Of a stretch of 64,000 bases of DNA, positions 43,718-53,699 are shown one piece after another. The notes under the pieces are model-generated. The model was not told the origin of the DNA and ran no database searches. It worked only from the letters and a program-made list of their open reading frames with translations. Location of the stretch: assembly GCF_900537175.1 (NCBI RefSeq), contig NZ_LS999835.1, positions 62,001 through 126,000 on the forward strand, in the 5' to 3' direction. The stretch comes from Lentilitoribacter sp. Alg239-R112 (GTDB taxonomy: Bacteria; Pseudomonadota; Alphaproteobacteria; Rhizobiales; Rhizobiaceae). The position numbers were made by a program, and so were the translations under genes. The stretch's first letter is position 1; each line of letters starts with the position of its first letter.

Positions 43718-44464
43718 ATGCTCTCCTTTTTGAAGAAAACAGCCAATGATAGGCCCCAAGACAGATTTATTGATGTTGGTGATCGATCATTACCACTCAA
43801 GATTCGTCCCCACGCGCGCGCGAAGCGCATCACCTTACGCATTGATCCTGGCGGGCGAGGACTAAGCCTTACGATCCCACAAAAACTTCCCGAACATGAG
43901 ATTAATGAATTTTTGGAGAAGTACCATGGCTGGATTTTAACAAAGCTGGCCAAGTTTCCCAAAGATGATGAACTCATTGAGGGTGGATATATTAAAATTC
44001 GCGGCCAAGATCATCTTATAGAACGCACAGGGAAAATTCGCGGAATAACTGAAACTGTTCAGTTGGATGGAGAATTTATCCTTAGAGTTTCTGGGGATGT
44101 GCCACACCTTAAACGACGCATTTCGGATTTTTTAAAATCAGAAGCACGCAAAGATCTCGAAAAATCGACCCATTATCACGCTGAAAAAATAGGGCGCTCT
44201 TTTAAGTCCATCAGCCTACGCGATACGAAAAGCCGTTGGGGTTCTTGTTCATCAGATGGCAGTCTATCCTACTCATGGCGAATAATCATGGCGCCACCAT
44301 TTGTGCTGGATTATCTAGCTGCACACGAGGTATCTCACCTTGTTGAAATGAACCACGAACCACAATTTTGGCAATTATGCGAGAACCTTTGCCCGCATAC
44401 TCAGGATGCAAAAAAGTGGCTAAAGAAAAATGGTAGTCTTCTTCACGCCATAAATTTCAACTAA
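43718..44464 (+). CDS. YgjP-like M48-family metallopeptidase (DUF45)
   Basis: This is a 248-residue putative zinc metalloprotease. The HExxH motif is in [19 protein letters not shown] near residues 202-220, with the second histidine region (NHEPQFW) typical of YgjP/DUF45 proteins. The N-terminal part ([20 protein letters not shown]) and the central [20 protein letters not shown] are family signatures. No signal peptide is present. It lies 71 bp ahead of the trpF-trpB gene on the same strand and may be co-transcribed. Its cellular substrate is unknown. Confidence 0.87.
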   Translation: MLSFLKKTANDRPQDRFIDVGDRSLPLKIRPHARAKRITLRIDPGGRGLSLTIPQKLPEHEINEFLEKYHGWILTKLAKFPKDDELIEGGYIKIRGQDHLIERTGKIRGITETVQLDGEFILRVSGDVPHLKRRISDFLKSEARKDLEKSTHYHAEKIGRSFKSISLRDTKSRWGSCSSDGSLSYSWRIIMAPPFVLDYLAAHEVSHLVEMNHEPQFWQLCENLCPHTQDAKKWLKKNGSLLHAINFN

Positions 44465-44535
44465 ATTACGCTGAATCATCTCCAAACCTATCAAAATACT
44501 CGACTCTTTGCGCTATTCATGGCACTTGCGGAATT

Positions 44536-46437
44536 ATGAAACTTACGATCAAAACATGTGGTTTGAAATCTGCCGAAATCGTGGCCCATTCTGTTGAAAA
44601 CGGCGCTGATCAGATCGGATTTATATTCTTTGAAAAAAGCCCGCGACATGTGACGGTTCAGCAAGCCAGTGATGCGGCAGTACCCGCACGCGGCAAGGCT
44701 GAGATCGTGGCCGTATCGGTAAATGCGAGTGACGAGTATCTTGATGAAATCGTAACTGGCCTTCAGCCAGATATGTTACAACTACACGGTAAGGAAACAC
44801 CAGATCGCGTAGCAGAAGTTAAACATCGCTACGGCTTACCAGTTATGAAAGCTTTTTCAATACAGAGCGCTACAGATCTTGACAAAATAAAGCCGTATAT
44901 TGGTATCGCTGATCGTATGTTGTTTGATGCGAAAGCCCCCAAAAATTCTGAATTGCCTGGTGGCAATGGGGTATCATTTGATTGGACTCTGCTTGATACA
45001 CTTGATCCTGAGATTGAATATATGCTCTCCGGCGGGTTAAATGCTGATAATGTTGGCATAGCAATTGAAAGTACAAATGCGTTTGGGCTTGATCTTTCTT
45101 CTGGAATTGAAAGCTCGCCGGGCGTAAAAGATAAAACCTTGATGACTAACTTCTTTCAAACCATCAATAAGAATTTGGAGCATCAAGCAGTAAATAAAGC
45201 AATTGGGAGAACGGCCTTGAGCGAACAAAATATTCCGAATTCTTATCGGGAAGGTCCTGATGAAGATGGACGTTTTGGCATCTATGGAGGTCGTTTTGTT
45301 GCCGAAACTTTGATGCCTCTCATTCTTGATTTGCAGGATCACTGGGAAGTGGCAAAATCAGACCCTACATTTAAGGATGAACTTGAAGATCTAAATAAGC
45401 ATTATACAGGTCGTCCCAGCCCGCTTTATTTTGCAGAGCGCCTGACCGAGGAACTTGGCGGTGCAAAAATCTATTTTAAACGCGACGAGTTAAACCACAC
45501 AGGTTCTCATAAAATCAACAATTGCCTCGGGCAAATTCTTCTTGCCAAGCGTATGGGAAAGAAGCGCATTATTGCTGAAACAGGTGCTGGTCAACACGGC
45601 GTTGCATCGGCCACAGTTGCCGCTCGTTTTGGTCTGCCTTGTGTTGTCTACATGGGTGCAAAAGATATTGAGCGCCAGGCACCAAATGTGTTTCGTATGA
45701 AGTTGCTGGGTGCTGAAGTGATTGGCGTTACCGCCGGTAATGGGACGCTCAAAGATGCGATGAATGAAGCTTTGCGTGATTGGGTAACCAATGTCGATGA
45801 TACCTATTACATTATTGGCACAGCAGCTGGCCCTCACCCATATCCAGAAATGGTGCGTGACTTCCAGTCCGTCATCGGTATGGAAGCTAAAGAGCAAATG
45901 ATGGAACGCGAAGGTCGCCTGCCGGACATGCTAGTTGCTGCTGTGGGTGGCGGGTCCAATGCTATTGGTCTATTCCATCCATTCCTTGATGATAAAGATG
46001 TAAAAATTGTTGGTGTTGAAGCTGGTGGTAAGGGTCTCGATAGTGATGAGCATTGTGCGTCACTAACTGCTGGTTCACCCGGCGTTTTGCATGGCAATAG
46101 AACATATCTCTTGCAAGATGATGATGGCCAAATTGAAGAAGGTCATTCGATCTCCGCAGGTCTTGATTATCCTGGTATCGGCCCAGAACATTCATGGCTT
46201 CGCGATACGGGCCGTGTTGAATATGTGCCTATTATGGATCATGAGGCATTAGAAGCATTCCAACTTCTAACCCGCCTTGAAGGCATTATTCCTGCTCTTG
46301 AACCAAGCCATGCTCTTGCGGAAGTAATGAAACGCGCACCTAAAATGGATAAAGATCAGATCATTGTTATGAACCTTTGCGGACGCGGTGATAAAGACGT
46401 GTTCACCGTCGGAAAGCATTTGGGAGTAGAGCTATAA
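44536..46437 (+). CDS. trpF-trpB: Fused phosphoribosylanthranilate isomerase / tryptophan synthase beta chain (TrpF-TrpB)
   Basis: This single 633-codon frame joins two tryptophan-pathway enzymes. Residues 1 to about 215 are TrpF: IKTCGLKS carries the catalytic cysteine (Cys8), MLFDAKA the catalytic aspartate region, and [11 protein letters not shown] and DLSSGIES the phosphate-binding loops. Residues about 228-633 are Trp[19 protein letters not shown], the PLP lysine in [12 protein letters not shown] (about Lys326), [14 protein letters not shown], and the glycine-rich [11 protein letters not shown]. No stop separates them. Leu228 is a TTG codon with GGGAGA six bases upstream, exactly where a separate TrpB would start, so some free TrpB may be made. 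It overlaps trpA by one base (TAATG). Confidence 0.9.
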   Translation: MKLTIKTCGLKSAEIVAHSVENGADQIGFIFFEKSPRHVTVQQASDAAVPARGKAEIVAVSVNASDEYLDEIVTGLQPDMLQLHGKETPDRVAEVKHRYGLPVMKAFSIQSATDLDKIKPYIGIADRMLFDAKAPKNSELPGGNGVSFDWTLLDTLDPEIEYMLSGGLNADNVGIAIESTNAFGLDLSSGIESSPGVKDKTLMTNFFQTINKNLEHQAVNKAIGRTALSEQNIPNSYREGPDEDGRFGIYGGRFVAETLMPLILDLQDHWEVAKSDPTFKDELEDLNKHYTGRPSPLYFAERLTEELGGAKIYFKRDELNHTGSHKINNCLGQILLAKRMGKKRIIAETGAGQHGVASATVAARFGLPCVVYMGAKDIERQAPNVFRMKLLGAEVIGVTAGNGTLKDAMNEALRDWVTNVDDTYYIIGTAAGPHPYPEMVRDFQSVIGMEAKEQMMEREGRLPDMLVAAVGGGSNAIGLFHPFLDDKDVKIVGVEAGGKGLDSDEHCASLTAGSPGVLHGNRTYLLQDDDGQIEEGHSISAGLDYPGIGPEHSWLRDTGRVEYVPIMDHEALEAFQLLTRLEGIIPALEPSHALAEVMKRAPKMDKDQIIVMNLCGRGDKDVFTVGKHLGVEL

Positions 46438-47261
46438 TGACTGCACGTATGGATAAAAGATTTGCGGACTTGGCTAAGGAAGACCGTCCTGCGCTTGTCA
46501 CCTATTTTATGGCAGGAGATCCCGGTTATGATGCATCGCTGGAGATCATGAAAACACTATCTAAATCCGGTGCGGATGTCATTGAACTTGGGATGCCATT
46601 TTCTGACCCAATGGCAGATGGTCCGGCTATTCAGATGGCGGCGCGGCGCGCCCTCAAAGGTGGCCAAACATTGCAAAAAACCATCAATATGGCACGGGAA
46701 TTTCGTAAATTTGACGCTGATACACCGATTGTATTGATGGGGTATTATAATCCGATTTACATCTATGGAGTGGAGCGCTTTTTAGATGCTGCGCTAGAAG
46801 CTGGGATTGATGGTCTTATCATTGTTGATCTACCACCTGAAATGGATGATGAATTATGTATTCCAGCTATTGCGAAAGGAATTAATTTCATTCGCTTGGC
46901 GACACCAACAACAGATGAGAAACGCTTACCGACTGTTTTGCAAAATACATCTGGCTTTGTATATTATGTGTCTATGAACGGTATTACCGGGTCAGCGCTA
47001 GCAGACACAGTAAAAGTTGGCGATGCGGTAAAGCGCATTAAATCTCACACTGATCTACCGATCTGCGTTGGCTTTGGCGTGAAATCGGCCGAACAAGCAA
47101 AGGCAATTGGCCAAGATGCTGATGGTGTTGTAGTTGGTTCAGCAATTGTAAGCACAATTGCTGATTCATTGGATGAAAATGGCCATGCTACTGCGCAAAC
47201 AAACACCAATGTTGCCAAATTAATTGAGGATTTAGCCGCTGGAGTAGCCTCGGCTCGTTGA
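46437..47261 (+). CDS. trpA: Tryptophan synthase alpha chain
   Basis: This 274-residue TIM-barrel enzyme cleaves indole-3-glycerol phosphate and passes indole to TrpB. The catalytic glutamate is in [19 protein letters not shown] near residue 50 and the catalytic aspartate in [14 protein letters not shown]. The loop [13 protein letters not shown] and the phosphate site in the [14 protein letters not shown] and [10 protein letters not shown] segments are conserved. It starts on the last base of the trpF-trpB stop, so translation is coupled and the alpha-beta complex is made in balance. Confidence 0.96.
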   Translation: MTARMDKRFADLAKEDRPALVTYFMAGDPGYDASLEIMKTLSKSGADVIELGMPFSDPMADGPAIQMAARRALKGGQTLQKTINMAREFRKFDADTPIVLMGYYNPIYIYGVERFLDAALEAGIDGLIIVDLPPEMDDELCIPAIAKGINFIRLATPTTDEKRLPTVLQNTSGFVYYVSMNGITGSALADTVKVGDAVKRIKSHTDLPICVGFGVKSAEQAKAIGQDADGVVVGSAIVSTIADSLDENGHATAQTNTNVAKLIEDLAAGVASAR

Positions 47262-47315
47262 AATTGACATCTATCATCGCCAGATAAGTATAAACCTGTT
47301 TTGGAGTATTAACAC

Positions 47316-48299
47316 GTGAATTGGATTACTAACTACGTAAGACCTAAAATTAGTTCAATGCTGGGTCGCCGTGACGTTCCTGATAATTTATGGATCAAAT
47401 GCCCTGAAACGGGTGAGATGGTTTTTCATAAGGATTTGGAAGAAAATCACTTTGTGGTGCCTTCATCTGAATACCATATGAAAATGACTGCCAGTCAAAG
47501 ACTGACACATCTCTTTGATGGTGACTTTGAAATACTTGAAAATGTTGACGTTACGCAGGATCCACTTAAGTTTAAAGATATCAAACGATATTCTGATAAA
47601 CTGAAAGATTATCGTGCAAAAACTGGTTTAGAAGATACAATTGTATCAGGTGTTGGACATGTAGATGATGTTAAGCTTGTTGCATGCGTGCATGACTTTA
47701 GCTTTGCGGGTGGCTCGCTCGGCATGGCGGCAGGCGAAGCTATAATTAAAGCGTTTGAACGTGCAATTGAAGAAAAATGTCCGCTCGTTCTATTTCCAGC
47801 TTCTGGCGGTGCGCGCATGCAGGAGGGTATCCTGTCCCTTATGCAATTGCCGCGTACAACGGTTGCTGTGGAGATGCTAAAAGAAGCTGGCCTTCCATAT
47901 ATTGTTGTTTTGACAAACCCAACAACGGGCGGTGTTTCAGCATCTTATGCCATGCTTGGTGATATTCATATTGCAGAACCGGGCGCCGAAATTGGCTTTG
48001 CAGGCAAACGCGTGATTGAGCAAACTATTCGCGAAAAATTGCCAGAGGGTTTTCAAACATCAGAATATCTTTTGGAGCATGGCATGGTTGATATGGTTGT
48101 TCATCGTCATGAATTACCAAAAATGCTTGCTCGTATATTGCGACTGTTTGCAAATACGCCCGCAAAGCTAGAAGAAGTTCTCGCACTGCCTGCTGAAACT
48201 ACTCACGATAACGAAGCGGCTGAAACTGAAGTATCTTCAGATGAGAAAGCGCCTGCACAAGATACTCAGGCAGCTGAAACAGACGAAGCTAAGTCCTAA
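47316..48299 (+). CDS. accD: Acetyl-CoA carboxylase carboxyltransferase subunit beta
   Basis: With AccA, this 327-residue protein transfers carboxyl from biotin to acetyl-CoA in fatty-acid synthesis. It begins at GTG 47316. The crotonase-like core shows [52 protein letters not shown] and [16 protein letters not shown]. The N-terminal region that holds a four-cysteine zinc ribbon in E. coli reads [20 protein letters not shown], then [13 protein letters not shown]. Only the first cysteine remains, a loss I associate with rhizobial AccD. The C-terminal tail of about 40 residues is acidic and Ala/Glu-rich. It lies in the conserved trpA-accD-folC order. Confidence 0.95.
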   Translation: MNWITNYVRPKISSMLGRRDVPDNLWIKCPETGEMVFHKDLEENHFVVPSSEYHMKMTASQRLTHLFDGDFEILENVDVTQDPLKFKDIKRYSDKLKDYRAKTGLEDTIVSGVGHVDDVKLVACVHDFSFAGGSLGMAAGEAIIKAFERAIEEKCPLVLFPASGGARMQEGILSLMQLPRTTVAVEMLKEAGLPYIVVLTNPTTGGVSASYAMLGDIHIAEPGAEIGFAGKRVIEQTIREKLPEGFQTSEYLLEHGMVDMVVHRHELPKMLARILRLFANTPAKLEEVLALPAETTHDNEAAETEVSSDEKAPAQDTQAAETDEAKS

Positions 48300-48320
48300 A
48301 AACTTAAGACTGGGATTTAA

Positions 48321-49682
48321 ATGTCTGATAATCTTCCGGCTCGTGCTGATCAGCTCATTGACCATCTCATGACATTACACCCCAAGGGATATGATTTATC
48401 CCTTGGCCGGATAAAAATGTTGCTTGAACGGTTAGGTAACCCTCAAGATAAGCTTCCACCCATCATTCATGTTGCCGGAACAAACGGCAAAGGCTCCTTC
48501 ACCGCGTTCTCACGCGCATTGCTGGAAGCTGAAGGGTATAAAGTACATGTTCACACTTCACCGCATCTTGTGTCTTGGCACGAGCGCTTTCGCATTGGCA
48601 GAGAAGGTGGAGGACAGCTTGTTGACGATGTCATGCTCGCAGATGCTATCTCACGCGTAGCAGAAGCTAATCAAGGCCAATCAATAACCGTATTTGAAAT
48701 TCTTTCTGCCGTAATGTTTCTTCTATTTTCAGAACAACCAGCAGATGTCGTCATCATAGAAGTTGGCCTTGGTGGCAGGTTTGATGCCACCAACGTCATC
48801 AAAGAACCCGCGATCAGCGTGATCATGCCCGTATCAATCGATCACCAGTCTCTTTTGGGTGATACGGCTGAAAAAATTGCTTTCGAAAAAGCCGGCATCA
48901 TTAAAAAACGATGCCCCGTTGTTGTAAGCAAGCAGCCTTTTGATGAGGCATTGCACGTGATTGAAGCCCGCGCCAATGAACTTGGGTGCGCAGCATCCAT
49001 TTTTGGTCAGGATTTTGCCGGTTCTGAAGAGCATGGTCGCTTTGTCTATCAAGATGAAGACGGTTTGATGGACCTTCCAAAGCCTGCACTTATTGGTGAA
49101 CATCAATATATAAATGCAGCAACTGCAATCAGAGCTGTAAGAGACGCAGGTTTTCCAATCTCCCAAAAGGCTGCGGAAGAAGCTATGCGCAACGTTTACT
49201 GGCCGGGTCGTTTTCAAGCTTTACCTAGGGGCGAATTAGCCAAAAGCCTTACAGACTTTGATAAGAACTACAAGCCGGAGATTTATATTGATGGCGGCCA
49301 TAACTCAGATGCTGCCAGCATACTTGTCAACATAATCAAGCAATTGGATCAACGAGATAAACGACCTCTTTATCTTATCTCTGCAATGCTTAACACCAAG
49401 GACCCAAGTGATTTTTTTAATAAGTTCAAATATTTGGCAGAATATGCCGCTATCTTGCCGATCACATCATCAGATGCAGGTATTCCAAACGAAACATTAG
49501 CGACAATTGTAGATGAAGCCGGGATCACCGCTGAAAGCATTGAAGACATACAGTCTGCATTTGATAAAATATCAGCTCTTCATATGGCTAAGTATCCCCA
49601 AATTGCGCCACGCATCCTAATTTGTGGTTCGCTTTATCTTGTGGGGGATGTTCTTCTAACTAACGGTACGCCGCCAAACTAA
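48321..49682 (+). CDS. folC: Bifunctional folylpolyglutamate synthase / dihydrofolate synthase
   Basis: This 453-residue Mur-ligase-like enzyme adds glutamate to dihydropteroate and folates. The ATP loop is IHVAGTNGKGSFTAFSRA near residues 50-68, followed by VHTSPHLVSWHERFRIG, the folate-binding segment. IEVGLGGRFDATNVI and the SIDHQSLLGDTAEKIAFEKA motif, with the metal-binding histidine, are present, and YIDGGHNSDAA marks the C-terminal domain. It starts 21 bp after accD, so co-transcription is likely. A terminator follows. Confidence 0.94.
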   Translation: MSDNLPARADQLIDHLMTLHPKGYDLSLGRIKMLLERLGNPQDKLPPIIHVAGTNGKGSFTAFSRALLEAEGYKVHVHTSPHLVSWHERFRIGREGGGQLVDDVMLADAISRVAEANQGQSITVFEILSAVMFLLFSEQPADVVIIEVGLGGRFDATNVIKEPAISVIMPVSIDHQSLLGDTAEKIAFEKAGIIKKRCPVVVSKQPFDEALHVIEARANELGCAASIFGQDFAGSEEHGRFVYQDEDGLMDLPKPALIGEHQYINAATAIRAVRDAGFPISQKAAEEAMRNVYWPGRFQALPRGELAKSLTDFDKNYKPEIYIDGGHNSDAASILVNIIKQLDQRDKRPLYLISAMLNTKDPSDFFNKFKYLAEYAAILPITSSDAGIPNETLATIVDEAGITAESIEDIQSAFDKISALHMAKYPQIAPRILICGSLYLVGDVLLTNGTPPN

Positions 49683-49683
49683 T

Positions 49684-49722
49684 AAAAGCCCGCATGATAG
49701 AAACGCGAGCTTTCTTTCTCAG
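49684..49722 (+). terminator. Rho-independent terminator after folC
   Basis: The stem AAAGCCCGC / GCGAGCTTT has one mismatch and an 11-nt loop, followed by CTTTCT, immediately after the folC stop. The convergent trxA ends at 49753. Confidence 0.65.
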
Positions 49723-49752
49723 ATAAGATATCTGTTAAATTAGACTCTTAGC

Positions 49753-50073
49753 CTAAACCGCGTCACCAATCCATGATGACAGACCTGATTTTGGTAATGC
49801 ACCAACTTTAATATCAGCAACCTCGCCAGCTTTGAACATGGCCAAAGTTGGAATAGAGCGAACACCATATTGTGCTGCTAAGTCTGGGTTCTCATCAATG
49901 TTTAACTTTGCAATTTTGACTTTATCGCCCATCTCGTTTGAGATTTCTTCGAGACTAGGTGCAATCATTTTACAAGGTCCACACCATTCAGCCCAAAAAT
50001 CAACAACAACAGGGCTATCTGAATTCAGGACTTCTTCCTGAAAGTTATCGTTATTTACAGTTACAGTTGCCAT
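49753..50073 (-). CDS. trxA: Thioredoxin
   Basis: This 106-residue disulphide reductase serves, among others, MsrA and ribonucleotide reductase. The active site [15 protein letters not shown] is near residues 27-41, followed by [20 protein letters not shown] and the cis-proline motif [15 protein letters not shown] 50073 has AAAGGAG upstream and gives the standard length; a frame from 50106 adds an unrelated leader. It lies downstream of addA in the usual rhizobial order. Confidence 0.96.
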   Translation of the reverse strand: MATVTVNNDNFQEEVLNSDSPVVVDFWAEWCGPCKMIAPSLEEISNEMGDKVKIAKLNIDENPDLAAQYGVRSIPTLAMFKAGEVADIKVGALPKSGLSSWIGDAV

Positions 50074-50144
50074 TTTGGGCTCCTTTGGAATCGTTTTGTA
50101 CCCCATATGTGAGGCATATTGAGCGTCGTTTCAAGTAGTTCAAG

Positions 50145-53100
50145 TTAATTTGAACTCAATTGCGATAGAGCTTGTTCTAGATATTCATCAGAAACCGTAA
50201 TAAGACGGGGCGCTCGCGTAAATAAAAGGGCAGCTCTGATAGATCTATCAGGATAAAGCGGCTGTAGAACTGCACGATAAATAGCCATCTGATTGATATA
50301 AGAAGTTGGCACATCCGCAAGCTCGGTTGGCGGATTACTATTGGTTTTATAATCGGTAATTAAAACCTTATCCTCTAGAACAGCGATCCGATCTATCCTG
50401 CCAGATACCATCCGCTCTTCACCAGCGACATTAATATTCCCCATAATTGAGAATTCAGATGCACCAACTCCGTGAAATAGCGGTGCAAACTCTACATCAT
50501 TCAGCAGACCAATCATGTTGTTTATTATTCCACTATAAGCTTCGGCGCTCAAATTAGGTAATGCATTTCTTAAATACCCAAGCGATTGGGTCTCCCAGTC
50601 CTCGGGTTTCATTTCAGGTAGGACCTGCAACAAGCGGTGAATCGCTTTTCCATATTCAAGCGCATTAATCGAAAGACTATCTGACTTGTGAAAGGGGGAG
50701 TTTAGTGGAGATGTTATATCTTCCTCATCGAGAATTGCATGTGCACCGGATGGGATAAGTGGTCTCGGCAAAGATCGTGATTTCTTAACTAGAATATCAA
50801 GGCATTCTGGCCTTTCAATCACGCTTCTCTTCTCTTTCATAATAGTGGGTAATGTATCAATGGATCGTTCAGCTACGTCACGCGAATAATGTTTTGCTTT
50901 CCACTCCAATTGACCGAATTTATTATGTATTTCTTTAACTGTTTCGGATTGAGCACGTTCAAATCCATCGCTCACCAACCCATGCCAGGTTAAACTAGAT
51001 GCTTCTCGTACGCCTCTATAACCACAAACAATCAATCGATCGGCGGCGCGCGTTAGGCCCACATATAAAAGCCGCCGATACTCCTCCTCAGCGAGTTCTT
51101 GTTGTTTGTCTTTGAGTCGAGCGGACTTCGAATTTTCTAGTTTTCCCGTCGGCACCCAAAGAAACCCCTTCGGTAGACTTTGTTGATCAGAATCATCCGA
51201 GATAGGGCGCAAGGTTGCAGCATGGGACGTGTGGAACGCAGAACTGCCGGGGTCAACTAAAAATACAATTGGTGCTTCCAGACCTTTCGATGCGTGAACC
51301 GTCATAATACGAACCGCATCGACACCTTGTTCTTGTTCTCGTTTAATTTCCTGTTTGGACTGGTCAAGCTTTGCCAAAAAGCTTTGCAAACCAGGCAAAG
51401 CATTCATATCATGATCAAGTGCAGCATCTAAAAACCCGTCCAACACATCGGACACTTCATGCCCCATGCGATTGAGATAAATTTGTCGTCCACCAATTGG
51501 TCCTAAAACGTGCTGATAGAAATCATGAACCGAAAGCCGCTGCGATAATGCATCCAAATACTCGATTTTGACTTTTATCTTCTCCCAAACATCGTCCGAT
51601 AACGCCAAATAGCAAAGGTTTTGCCAAACTGAGGTGTTCTGATCACGTTTTGCGCATAGTTCAAATAGTTGATCTTCAGAGATGTTGAAAAATGGACTTT
51701 TTAGGACACTTGCAAGAGATAGGTCATCATCCTTGAGTAACAAAGTACGACCAAGTGCAATTAAGTCTTGAACGGCTATATGATCTGTAAGCCGCAATCG
51801 ATCTGTACCTGCTACTGGTATATCTGTTTGAGATTTTAAAGTACGGATGAGCGTTGGAACGAATGCATCACGTTTTCGTACCAATATAAGAATGTCGCCA
51901 GCGGTAATTGGGCGCAACTGGCCGGTTTTTTGATCTTCAATTTGCTCTTTTCCAACCCACTTTTCCAGTGTTGTTGAAATTTGCTGCGCTAACAGATTAA
52001 CCGGGTCTGTTTCTGAAACGGAATCAAACGGCTGAAGCCAATCTTCGCTCTGATCTTTCTTCTGTTTCGCGAGCATCTCCCATAATTCCACTCGACCGGG
52101 AGCGTTCTGCCGAACAGTTTCATGGATGATGGCCTCCCCTGAGAAACTCAAACCCTTACTGGCACTATCATCACCAAAAACGAGATCAACCATATCCAAT
52201 ATCTCCGCCGTTGAGCGGAATGACACCCGCAAGGCTATGGAATCAAAATCATTTGCCGAATTTTCTGCCCTTCTTGATGTTTGGCGACGCTCATAATCAA
52301 ACCGTTCAGGTTGTGCACCTTGGAATGAGTATATTGATTGCTTCTCATCGCCCACCGCGAAGATAGTTCGCTCGACCTCTCTTGCTGAAAGCCCGCTATA
52401 AAACTCGCTCGCTAGGGATTGGACAACATTCCACTGACTGGGACTGGTATCTTGCGCCTCATCAATCAATATATGATCAATCCCCTTATCAAGTTTATAG
52501 TGCACCCAACTGCCAGCACCGCTTTTTTGAAAAAGATTAGCCGTCTGAATAATGAGATCATCATAATCCAGCATAGCCTGACGACGTTTGAGGCCTTCAA
52601 AGGCTTCTATAAAATGTTTTGCAATGACCAGTGCTTGCTCGCTGGCATCAAGACAATGGCGACGTTTTATAAGATCCTCAATATTAAGAATATGTTCCGC
52701 GACATCGCTTAGCATCTGCATAAGATCGGGCATCGCATCCAATAAATCTGCATTTACAGCTTTTGACATCGAACGCGGTTTTCCAGCTTTGGTTAAAAAA
52801 CCGGATTTTAGTATCTCATATCTAAGTGTTGGCGATCTCTCAGATCTCGCAGTTTTCAAACTTTGAGCAAGATCTTTTGGTGTTTTATTTTTCCTTTCAT
52901 GCGCCAACTCATAGTAAAGGTCAATTTGTTCATCACTCATGGATGGAAGCGGCCATAAGTTCATTATCAATTCATCTTCTGTTTGATCAGGACTAATGTC
53001 CAATTCAGTTGCTAGCTGAATTCTTACACCACCTACTGTCTCAGCTCTTTGCAGAAAACTGGACAACGCGTGTCGAGCGTTTATGAACTGACCAATGAGT

Positions 53101-53699
53101 TGATCGAATCCATGCTCACCAGCAATTGAAAGTATATTAGAAACAGCTCTTGCCAGATCCGTTTCCTTTTCATTTGCAGAGCTATTTATAATGAGGCGCC
53201 TTGCATCTTCTAGCATTTGCTTAGCCGCATCATCATCGAGCACTTGAAAATGACCAGCAACATTTGCCTCAAGCGGAAAACGGTGTAAAATCGCTTCACA
53301 GAAGGCATGGATTGTTTGAATCTTTAGACCACCTGGTGTCTCCAATGCAGCGGCAAATAAACGTCTTGCATGCAGCAGTTTATCACGTGATGGCGGCCGG
53401 CCTTCTAACTCCGTTAGTTTTGCGTTGAGCGAAACATCGTCTAGGCTTGTCCATTCAGATAGTATCTTGAATATCCGCAATGACATTTCAGCAGCGGCAG
53501 CCTTTGTATAGGTCAAACACAAAATTGCGGATGGCGCTGTACCGTCCATCAACAGGCGTACAACACGTTGTGATAGAACATGTGTTTTACCTGAGCCGGC
53601 ATTGGCTGAAACCCATGCCGATAAACCAGGTGTTGCGGCTCGCATTTGACGAGCTGTTGTTTCTCCGATTAGTTTTTTTGTTTCAGGAAGATCACTCAT
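50145..53699 (-). CDS. addA: Double-strand break repair helicase AddA
   Basis: This is the UvrD-like helicase-nuclease subunit of the AddAB (RecBCD-equivalent) complex that processes DNA ends for RecA, with 1184 residues. Walker A is SAWVSANAGSGKTHVLSQRV near residues 25-44. Helicase motifs include DHILIDEAQDTSPSQWNVVQ (motif II), VGDEKQSIYSFQGAQPERF (III) and VRIMTVHASKGLEAPIVFLV (V). A C-terminal nuclease domain shows GRIDRIAVLEDKVLITDYKT, carrying the catalytic Asp and DYK. ATG 53699 has GGAGG upstream inside addB and overlaps the addB stop by 8 bp. Confidence 0.95.
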   Translation of the reverse strand: MSDLPETKKLIGETTARQMRAATPGLSAWVSANAGSGKTHVLSQRVVRLLMDGTAPSAILCLTYTKAAAAEMSLRIFKILSEWTSLDDVSLNAKLTELEGRPPSRDKLLHARRLFAAALETPGGLKIQTIHAFCEAILHRFPLEANVAGHFQVLDDDAAKQMLEDARRLIINSSANEKETDLARAVSNILSIAGEHGFDQLIGQFINARHALSSFLQRAETVGGVRIQLATELDISPDQTEDELIMNLWPLPSMSDEQIDLYYELAHERKNKTPKDLAQSLKTARSERSPTLRYEILKSGFLTKAGKPRSMSKAVNADLLDAMPDLMQMLSDVAEHILNIEDLIKRRHCLDASEQALVIAKHFIEAFEGLKRRQAMLDYDDLIIQTANLFQKSGAGSWVHYKLDKGIDHILIDEAQDTSPSQWNVVQSLASEFYSGLSAREVERTIFAVGDEKQSIYSFQGAQPERFDYERRQTSRRAENSANDFDSIALRVSFRSTAEILDMVDLVFGDDSASKGLSFSGEAIIHETVRQNAPGRVELWEMLAKQKKDQSEDWLQPFDSVSETDPVNLLAQQISTTLEKWVGKEQIEDQKTGQLRPITAGDILILVRKRDAFVPTLIRTLKSQTDIPVAGTDRLRLTDHIAVQDLIALGRTLLLKDDDLSLASVLKSPFFNISEDQLFELCAKRDQNTSVWQNLCYLALSDDVWEKIKVKIEYLDALSQRLSVHDFYQHVLGPIGGRQIYLNRMGHEVSDVLDGFLDAALDHDMNALPGLQSFLAKLDQSKQEIKREQEQGVDAVRIMTVHASKGLEAPIVFLVDPGSSAFHTSHAATLRPISDDSDQQSLPKGFLWVPTGKLENSKSARLKDKQQELAEEEYRRLLYVGLTRAADRLIVCGYRGVREASSLTWHGLVSDGFERAQSETVKEIHNKFGQLEWKAKHYSRDVAERSIDTLPTIMKEKRSVIERPECLDILVKKSRSLPRPLIPSGAHAILDEEDITSPLNSPFHKSDSLSINALEYGKAIHRLLQVLPEMKPEDWETQSLGYLRNALPNLSAEAYSGIINNMIGLLNDVEFAPLFHGVGASEFSIMGNINVAGEERMVSGRIDRIAVLEDKVLITDYKTNSNPPTELADVPTSYINQMAIYRAVLQPLYPDRSIRAALLFTRAPRLITVSDEYLEQALSQLSSN

